Shown: positions 13,804-19,089 of the stretch, piece by piece
How positions within the stretch are numbered: position 1 is the stretch's first letter
Layout of the letters: every line of letters begins with the position of its first letter
Translations under genes and position numbers: made by a program
DNA from: DATFES01 sp035457725
Lineage (GTDB): Bacteria; Pseudomonadota; Alphaproteobacteria; CACIAM-22H2
NCBI GenBank assembly: GCA_035457725.1
Contig: DATIBC010000029.1
Coordinates: 1 to 19,089 of the forward strand
Length of the DNA stretch: 19,089 nt
Direction: 5' to 3'
The notes under the pieces: generated by a model
Databases searched by the model: none
Told to the model about the DNA's origin: nothing
What the model saw: only the letters and a program-made list of their open reading frames with translations

Positions 13804-15296
13804 CGACGACGCTGCATCATTTCATCAACGGCGCCAGAGCGGCCGGCAAGAACGGCCGGTTCGGCGACGTGCATAATCCAGCGACGGGCGAGATCGCCGC
13901 CCATGTGCCGTTCGCAACGGTGGCCGAGGTCGGCGCGGCGGTCGCGGCGGCCGACGCTGCGTTCGCCGGCTGGGCAGCCACGCCGCCACTGCAGCGCGCG
14001 CGCGTCATGTTCCGGTTCAAGGAGCTCGTCGAACGGCACATGGACGAGCTGGCGCGCATCGTCACCTCCGAGCACGGCAAGATCCTTTCCGACGCCAAGG
14101 GTTCGGTAACCCGCGGGCTCGAGGTCGTCGAGTTCGCTTGCGGCATTCCGCACCTGCTCAAGGGCGAGTTCACCGAGAACGTTGGGCGCGGCATCGATTC
14201 ATGGTCGGTGCGCCAGCCGCTCGGGGTCTGCGCGGGAATCTCGCCGTTCAATTTTCCGGCGATGGTGCCGATGTGGATGTTTCCGATCGCCATCGCCTGC
14301 GGCAACACGTTCATCATGAAGCCCTCGGAGAAAGACCCCTCCTGCCCGCTCCGGCTCGCCGAGTTGCTCGCCGAAGCCGGCTTGCCTCCAGGGGTATTCA
14401 ACGTCGTGAACGGCGACAAAGAGGCGGTCGATGCCCTGCTGGCCGATCCGCGCGTGCAAGCGGTGAGCTTCGTCGGATCGACGCCGATCGCCGAATACAT
14501 CTATCGCACCGGCACCGCGGCCAACAAACGGGTGCAGGCGCTGGGCGGGGCCAAGAACCACATGGTCGTCATGCCCGACGCCGATCTCGAGCAGGCGACC
14601 GACGCGCTGATGGGAGCCGCCTACGGCTCGGCCGGCGAGCGGTGCATGGCGGTTTCGGTCGCCGTCGCCGTCGGCAAGGCGGGCGACGCGCTGCTTGATC
14701 GACTTGCGCCGCGCGTGCGCGCTCTCAAGGTCGGGCCGGGAACCGACGCCGATGCCGAGATGGGGCCGCTGGTAACCAAGCAGCATCTCGACAAGGTGCG
14801 CTCCTACGTCGATCTTGGACTCCAGGAGGGCGCGAAGCTGGTGGTCGACGGTCGTGGGCTGAAGCTGCAAGGATACGAGAACGGATTTTTCATCGGCGGC
14901 TGCTTGTTCGATCAGGTGCAACCCCGAATGCGGATTTACAAGGAAGAAATATTCGGGCCGGTGTTGTCGGTGGTGCGCGCCGGCGATTTCGAATCGGCGC
15001 TCAAGCTGGTCAACGATCACGAATACGGCAACGGCACGGCGATCTTCACCCGCGACGGCGACGCCGCCCGCGAGTTCGCCAACCGCGCCAGGATCGGCAT
15101 GGTCGGCATCAACGTTCCGATTCCAGTGCCGCTCGCCTTCCACAGCTTCGGCGGCTGGAAGCGCTCGCTGTTCGGCGACATGCATATGCACGGACCGGAG
15201 GGCGTCCGTTTCTTCACGCGCCTCAAGACTACGACCTCGCGTTGGCCGACCGGGATCCGCGCCGGCGCTGAGTTCGTCATGCCGACCATGAACTGA
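13800..15296 (+). CDS. iolA: CoA-acylating (methyl)malonate-semialdehyde dehydrogenase, IolA/MmsA
   Basis: A 498-residue aldehyde dehydrogenase of the MMSDH subfamily. It converts malonate semialdehyde (from inositol) or methylmalonate semialdehyde (from valine/thymine) plus CoA and NAD to acetyl-CoA or propionyl-CoA with loss of CO2. It has the MMSDH blocks GVCAGISPFNFPAMVPMWMFP, NTFIMKPSEKDPS and QALGGAKNHMVVMPDAD, and the catalytic C282 in GSAGERCMA. The position that holds the general-base Glu in hydrolytic ALDHs is not Glu here, as expected for CoA-dependent members. The ATG at 13800 overlaps the iolC stop as ATGA. Position after iolC supports the inositol role. It is the last clear gene of the iol unit; only a weak GCCGG/CCGGC stem (15301-15313) lies just after it. 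Confidence 0.96.
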   Translation: MTTTLHHFINGARAAGKNGRFGDVHNPATGEIAAHVPFATVAEVGAAVAAADAAFAGWAATPPLQRARVMFRFKELVERHMDELARIVTSEHGKILSDAKGSVTRGLEVVEFACGIPHLLKGEFTENVGRGIDSWSVRQPLGVCAGISPFNFPAMVPMWMFPIAIACGNTFIMKPSEKDPSCPLRLAELLAEAGLPPGVFNVVNGDKEAVDALLADPRVQAVSFVGSTPIAEYIYRTGTAANKRVQALGGAKNHMVVMPDADLEQATDALMGAAYGSAGERCMAVSVAVAVGKAGDALLDRLAPRVRALKVGPGTDADAEMGPLVTKQHLDKVRSYVDLGLQEGAKLVVDGRGLKLQGYENGFFIGGCLFDQVQPRMRIYKEEIFGPVLSVVRAGDFESALKLVNDHEYGNGTAIFTRDGDAAREFANRARIGMVGINVPIPVPLAFHSFGGWKRSLFGDMHMHGPEGVRFFTRLKTTTSRWPTGIRAGAEFVMPTMN

Positions 15297-15327
15297 CTCG
15301 GCCGGCAACCGGCGGGGCCGAATTGGT

Positions 15328-15357
15328 TTGACGGGCCCGGCGGTCGGCTGACATAAG
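15328..15357 (+). promoter_or_regulatory. Possible promoter upstream of the phosphatase gene
   Basis: TTGACG (15328-15333) and CATAAG (15352-15357) are separated by 18 nt; they match five and four of six consensus bases. The 110-bp gap becomes A-rich after this point. It could drive the phosphatase gene independently of the iol unit. Confidence is limited because such matches occur by chance. Confidence 0.3.
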
Positions 15358-15407
15358 AGTCTCGCCTGAAACAAAACTGTAACAAGCACAAACGGGTTCG
15401 GGCAACG

Positions 15408-16193
15408 ATGGCGAAGCGCGGTTTGGAGCGTCGGTATCTGGCGGCAGGCGCGGTGGCGCGCGAGGCGGGCCAATTCATGCGCCGCCGTTTTCTCGACCGC
15501 GGCGCCATGTCGTTCGAGCTGAAAGGTCCACAGGACTATCTGACGGCGACAGACGCGGAGGCTGAGAAATTGATCGTCGCGCGGCTCGGCGAGGCGTTTC
15601 CGGACGACACGTTTTTCGGCGAGGAGGGCGGCGGCCATTTCAGCCCGGAGGTCTGGGTCATCGATCCGATCGACGGCACCGCCAACTTCGCCCGCGGCAT
15701 CGCGCATTTCTGCGTGTCGATTGCCTTCGTGCGCGAGGGCCAGATTGCCATCGGCGTGATCTACGACCCGATGGCCGACGAGTTGTTCGCGGGGCTCAGC
15801 GGCGGTGGCGCAACGCTCAACGGTGTGGCGATTTCCGTGAGCGAGATGCGCGATCTACGACAGTCGGTTATCGAGCTGGGCTGGTCGACGCGACGTCCCG
15901 CCGCCAGCTATGTCGCCATGCTCGAGCGGGTCGTCGACGCCGGCGCCAGTTTCCGCCGCTCGGGCTCGGGCGCGCTCGGTCTCGCTTACGTCGCCGACGG
16001 CCGCCAGGACGGTTACTGCGAGCTGCACATCAATTCCTGGGACGCGCTCGCCGGAATCCTTCTGGTGCGCGAGGCAGGCGGCGCGGTGAATGATTTCCTC
16101 GCCAATGACGGCCTTGCGCAGGGCAACCCGGTGTTGGCTGCTTCACCTGGCATTAGGGAGGCGCTGTCGCGGGCGACCGGCATCGCCGCTTAG
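15408..16193 (+). CDS. Inositol monophosphatase family protein
   Basis: A 261-residue Mg2+-dependent, Li+-sensitive-type phosphatase of the IMPase/SuhB/CysQ superfamily. All metal ligands are present: E72 (GEEGG, 71-75), D86 and D89 in DPIDGT (86-91), and D212 in the late WDALAGILLVREAGG motif. The family cleaves inositol phosphates, histidinol phosphate, fructose bisphosphate, PAP or other sugar phosphates, and the exact substrate cannot be fixed from the motifs. It lies between the inositol-degrading enzymes and a sugar-phosphate/iron-type ABC system, so release of free inositol or sugar from an imported phosphate ester is an attractive inference. The ATG at 15408 has only a weak ribosome site. 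Confidence 0.93.
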   Translation: MAKRGLERRYLAAGAVAREAGQFMRRRFLDRGAMSFELKGPQDYLTATDAEAEKLIVARLGEAFPDDTFFGEEGGGHFSPEVWVIDPIDGTANFARGIAHFCVSIAFVREGQIAIGVIYDPMADELFAGLSGGGATLNGVAISVSEMRDLRQSVIELGWSTRRPAASYVAMLERVVDAGASFRRSGSGALGLAYVADGRQDGYCELHINSWDALAGILLVREAGGAVNDFLANDGLAQGNPVLAASPGIREALSRATGIAA

Positions 16194-16280
16194 ATCGATC
16201 CGCTGGCGAAATGGGCCGCGAATCAAGAAAGCCCAACGCCAATTCGACAAAGCCTGTATCAACCGAGGGAGGAGAGACGA

Positions 16281-17327
16281 ATGTACAGCCTGTTCAAAAC
16301 CCCGCGCCTTGCCGTGGCCGCCGCAGGTTTTGCGGCGATCGTGGCGCTGGCGCCGACGGCCGTGCACGCACAGGGCAACCTGGTGCTCTATTGCAGCCCC
16401 GAGGAGCAGTGGTGCCGCGGCGTCGTCGCCGCGTTCGAAAAGGAGACCGGCATTAAGGTGGCGATGACCCGCAAGAGCTCGGGCGAGACCTACGCGCAGA
16501 TCAAGGCGGAGTCCGCCAACCCGCGCGGCGATGTCTGGTTCGGCGGTACCGGCGATCCGCACCTGCAAGCGGCGGAGGAGGGTCTGACCGTCGAGTACAA
16601 GTCGCCGATGATGTCGCAGCTCAACACTTGGGCCATCCGCCAGGCGGAGCAGGCAAAGTTCAAGACGGTCGGCATCTACGCAGGCGCGCTTGGCTACGGA
16701 TACAACACCGACATGGCCGCCAAACGGAAACTGCCCGAGCCCAAATGCTGGGCCGACCTGCTGAAGCCTGAATACAAGGATGAGGTGCAAGTGGCCGACC
16801 CGAATTCCTCGGGAACCTCGTACACCATGCTGGCGACGATGGTTCAGCTCATGGGCGAGGACAAGGGTTTCGACTTCCTCAAGAAGATGCACAAGAACGT
16901 CAACCAATATACGAAGTCGGGCGCGGCCCCGGCCAAGGCGACCGGGCTCGGCGAAACGTTCATAGGCATCGTCTTCATGCACGACATGGTGACGCAGGCG
17001 GTGGCGGGTGCGCCCGTCAAGGTGGTCGCGCCGTGCGAGGGGACCGGATACGAAATCGGCTCGATGAGCCTCATCAAAGGCGGCCGCAATCCGGAATCGG
17101 CGCGCAAGTTCTACGACTGGGCACTCACGCCAGCGGCGCAAAAGATCGCCGCCGAGAACAAATCGTTCCAGGTGCCGTCGAACAAGAACACGCCGGTGCC
17201 GCCGCAGTCGCCCAATCTCGCCGACATCAAGCTCATCAATTACGACTTCGCCAAGTACGGCTCGTCGGCGGAGCGGCGTCGCCTGCTCTCGAAGTGGGAT
17301 AACGAGGTGAAGAACCTGCCGAAGTAA
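16281..17327 (+). CDS. ABC transporter substrate-binding protein, AfuA/Fe3+-type
   Basis: A 348-residue periplasmic binding protein. A Sec signal peptide covers about residues 1-30 (basic start, hydrophobic VAAAGFAAIVALAP, likely cleavage AHA/Q-type near VHA-QG). The mature protein begins NLVLYCSPEEQWC and has DVWFGGTGDPHLQAAEEGL and DPNSSGTSYTM, typical of the SBP_bac family that includes FbpA-like iron proteins, 2-aminoethylphosphonate binders and AfuA-like hexose-phosphate binders. The YCS with a nearby second Cys and the absence of an obvious FbpA-type Tyr-Tyr iron pair in the C-terminal half lean away from iron, but this is not conclusive. The ATG follows GGAGGAGA. The 87-bp gap after the phosphatase shows no clear promoter or terminator. 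Confidence 0.88.
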   Translation: MYSLFKTPRLAVAAAGFAAIVALAPTAVHAQGNLVLYCSPEEQWCRGVVAAFEKETGIKVAMTRKSSGETYAQIKAESANPRGDVWFGGTGDPHLQAAEEGLTVEYKSPMMSQLNTWAIRQAEQAKFKTVGIYAGALGYGYNTDMAAKRKLPEPKCWADLLKPEYKDEVQVADPNSSGTSYTMLATMVQLMGEDKGFDFLKKMHKNVNQYTKSGAAPAKATGLGETFIGIVFMHDMVTQAVAGAPVKVVAPCEGTGYEIGSMSLIKGGRNPESARKFYDWALTPAAQKIAAENKSFQVPSNKNTPVPPQSPNLADIKLINYDFAKYGSSAERRRLLSKWDNEVKNLPK

Positions 17328-17392
17328 TGCTCGGCTCCGGCGCACCCGAGCATGTGGCGTCCCGGTGGACATGCACTGCGCAGGCTCATGGT

Positions 17393-17469
17393 TCGTCCTT
17401 CGACGGCCGGCCTCACCCTGAGCGTATCGAGGGGCGAGGGGCACGACGGACGATCCCGCTCAGTCGGGA
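17393..17469. repeat. Nested palindromic intergenic element
   Basis: The 164-bp gap between the binding-protein and permease genes contains nested inverted repeats. An outer pair is TCGTCC (17393-17398) with GGACGA (17448-17453). An inner pair is CCTTCGA (17397-17403) with TCGAGGG (17427-17433), with one G-T pair. A separate TCCCG/CGGGA stem (17454-17469) with a 6-nt loop follows. The CCTTCGAC and CACCCTGAGC words resemble dispersed intergenic palindromes seen in many alphaproteobacteria. Copy number in this genome cannot be seen from the window. The element could set the ratio of binding protein to permease. Confidence 0.45.
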
Positions 17470-17491
17470 CCTGCTCTAGGGCGGAGACGCC

Positions 17492-19089
17492 ATGATACGT
17501 CCCGCCGCCCTTTGGCTCGCGCTTGGCTGGTTCGCGTACGCGTTCCTGCCCTGGTACGGGCTCGAGGGCGGCGGCTTCTTTTCGCTCGCCTGGCTTGTCG
17601 ATTATCCCGCCGCGACGACCGCCGGCGGGCTCATGCAGGCGCTGGCGTTTGACCGCTGGTGGCTGCTCCCGGTCGCCATCGGACTGCTCTTACCGCTGCC
17701 AGCGCTCGCCATGCCGCGCGATGATCCGCGGGTATCGCACCTGTTGGTGTTGGGTGGCCTGTCGGGGCTGGCGCTGATGACGCTCGAAGGATTCGCCATC
17801 GACCATCGCGGCTGGGCCTACGAGTGGCTTACCGCACTGGCCGGCGGTCCCGGGCCCAAGCAGCCCGGCATGGGTTACGGCGCCCTCGCCATCGGCGCCT
17901 CGTTTTTGATGCTGCTCTGCTATGGCCTGGCGGAGAAAGGGTATTGCCGCGGAGACGCCTTCGTCGTCGCCTCGATCGCCATGGTGATCGCGCTCATCAC
18001 CGTGTTCGTGTTCTTTCCGATCATCCAAGTGCTGATCAGCGCGTTTCGCGACAACGACAATAATTTCGCGCCGAATGTGTTCAGGGATAAGTTCTTCGAT
18101 CAGTCGGTTTGGGGTCTCGACTGCGTCTATTCGAGTCTACGCTGCGGCGTCGCGTGGAATACGCTGTTCCTCGCCGTTTTCGTCGGCGCCGGAACGACAC
18201 TGTTGGGGCTCGGGTTCGCGCTGATCTTCACCCGCACCGCGTTTCGCTTCAAAGGCCTGATGCGCGTGTTGACCGTCCTGCCGATCATCACGCCGCCATT
18301 CGTCATCGGCCTTGCCGTGATCCTGCTTTTCGGGCGTTCGGGTGCGGTATCGGGATTGCTCGCGGAGTACTTCGACATCCCGCGGAGCCGCTGGATTTAC
18401 GGCTTCGCCGGCGTCGCATTGGCCCAGCTTCTCGCCTTCACGCCGATCGCCTTTCTCGTTCTCATCGGCGTCGTCCAGGGCATCAGCCCATCGCTCGAGG
18501 AAGCGGCGCAAACTCTGCGCGCCAAGAGCTGGACCACTTTTTCGACCGTGACATGGCCGCTGATGCGGCCGGGAATCGCCAACGCCTTCCTGCTCGGCTT
18601 CGTCGAAAGCATGGCCGATTTCGGCAATCCGCTCGTTCTCGCCGGCAACTACGAGGTGCTGGCGACGAAGATATTCTTCGCCGTGGTCGGCGCCTCGCAC
18701 GACCAGGGCCGCGCGGCGGTGCTGGCCATAGTTCTGCTCGGATTCACGCTAAGTGCCTTCTACGCCCAGCACCGTTGGCTCGGCCGGCGCTCCTATACCA
18801 CGGTCACCGGCAAGGGCGATTCCGGATTACCGTCGCCGCTGCCGAGCGGGGTCAAATATCTGTGCTACGGCGTCACCGTGCCTTGGGCGTTGCTGACGCT
18901 GGTCATTTACGCGACGATTCTTTTCGGCGGCTTTGTTCGCCTGGTCGGCCGCGATCACAGCTTCACGCTCGAGCACTACTGGACCGCATTCGGCGTCGAG
19001 GTGACCAATGGCGGCCTGCATCTCGTCGGATCGGCGTGGGATTCGTTCCTGACCACGATCTACATTTCGGCGGTCTCGGCGCCGCTCAC
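17492..19089 (+). CDS. ABC transporter permease, AfuB/FbpB-like (3'-truncated by window edge)
   Basis: An open frame of 532 codons with no stop before the window end. The ATG lies 5 nt after GGAG. It encodes a polytopic inner-membrane permease. About four hydrophobic segments (residues 5-22, then near 55-75, 77-100 and 125-150) precede the first conserved permease module. That module has segments such as WNTLFLAVFVGAGTTLLGLG, LTVLPIITPPFVIGLAV and WIYGFAGVALAQLLAFTP. The EAA coupling loop is EEAAQTLRAKSW (336-347), with Arg where the canonical loop has Gly. A second module begins near the end (SAWDSFLTTIYIS), as in two-module AfuB/FbpB permeases. It partners the binding protein upstream; the ATPase gene is expected beyond the window. 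Confidence 0.92.
   Translation, partial: MIRPAALWLALGWFAYAFLPWYGLEGGGFFSLAWLVDYPAATTAGGLMQALAFDRWWLLPVAIGLLLPLPALAMPRDDPRVSHLLVLGGLSGLALMTLEGFAIDHRGWAYEWLTALAGGPGPKQPGMGYGALAIGASFLMLLCYGLAEKGYCRGDAFVVASIAMVIALITVFVFFPIIQVLISAFRDNDNNFAPNVFRDKFFDQSVWGLDCVYSSLRCGVAWNTLFLAVFVGAGTTLLGLGFALIFTRTAFRFKGLMRVLTVLPIITPPFVIGLAVILLFGRSGAVSGLLAEYFDIPRSRWIYGFAGVALAQLLAFTPIAFLVLIGVVQGISPSLEEAAQTLRAKSWTTFSTVTWPLMRPGIANAFLLGFVESMADFGNPLVLAGNYEVLATKIFFAVVGASHDQGRAAVLAIVLLGFTLSAFYAQHRWLGRRSYTTVTGKGDSGLPSPLPSGVKYLCYGVTVPWALLTLVIYATILFGGFVRLVGRDHSFTLEHYWTAFGVEVTNGGLHLVGSAWDSFLTTIYISAVSAPL

Noticed and set aside
14199..15707. 502-codon minus-strand open frame opposite iolA and the phosphatase
   Set aside because: Spans two real genes and the gap between them on the other strand without any recognisable motif.
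16143..17444. 433-codon minus-strand open frame opposite the AfuA-type binding protein
   Set aside because: Antisense shadow of a gene with a signal peptide and clear family blocks; no independent evidence.

Overview
The window is dense, GC-rich bacterial chromosome with strong G/C third-position bias, GGAGG-type ribosome binding sites and many ATGA gene overlaps. The gene types point to an alphaproteobacterium: a fused IolC kinase-aldolase, a Liv-type (HAAT) ABC transporter with a Tat-exported binding protein, and an AfuA/AfuB-like iron/sugar-phosphate-type ABC system. The taxonomic call is inference from gene content only.

Layout. (1) Positions 1-1479, plus strand: the C-terminal part of an AMI1-like amidase and a glutathione S-transferase. 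(2) Positions 10026 down to 1492, minus strand: a tightly packed run that reads as one transcription unit. In order it holds a 3-hydroxyisobutyrate-dehydrogenase-family enzyme, a small cupin, a Tat-signal periplasmic binding protein, LivH, LivM, LivG, LivF, a third ABC-type ATPase lacking the helical/signature region, and two SDR dehydrogenases. (3) Positions 10027-10210: a divergent control region with a consensus-like minus-strand promoter overlapped by a near-perfect palindrome. (4) Positions 10211-15296, plus strand: an RpiR-family regulator, IolB, a fused IolC-aldolase and IolA/MmsA, with 4-bp spacing or overlaps throughout. (5) Positions 15408-19089, plus strand: an inositol-monophosphatase-family enzyme, an AfuA/Fe3+-type binding protein and the start of its large permease, which runs off the window.

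How the genes may work together. IolB, IolC-aldolase and IolA make up the lower half of myo-inositol catabolism (5-deoxyglucuronate to DHAP plus acetyl-CoA). The upper-half genes iolG, iolE and iolD are absent from this window. In their place, the divergent unit offers a transporter, a cupin, a beta-hydroxyacid-type dehydrogenase and two SDRs, all facing the same putative RpiR-controlled operator. This suggests one regulon that imports an inositol-like or sugar-acid-like compound and feeds it into the lower iol pathway. The substrate cannot be read from the sequence. The downstream phosphatase plus AfuAB-like genes may add uptake and dephosphorylation of a phosphorylated polyol or sugar; this too is inference.

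No rRNA, tRNA, CRISPR array, insertion sequence or prophage gene was seen. All gaps between genes are shorter than 200 bp, and each is described under features or findings.
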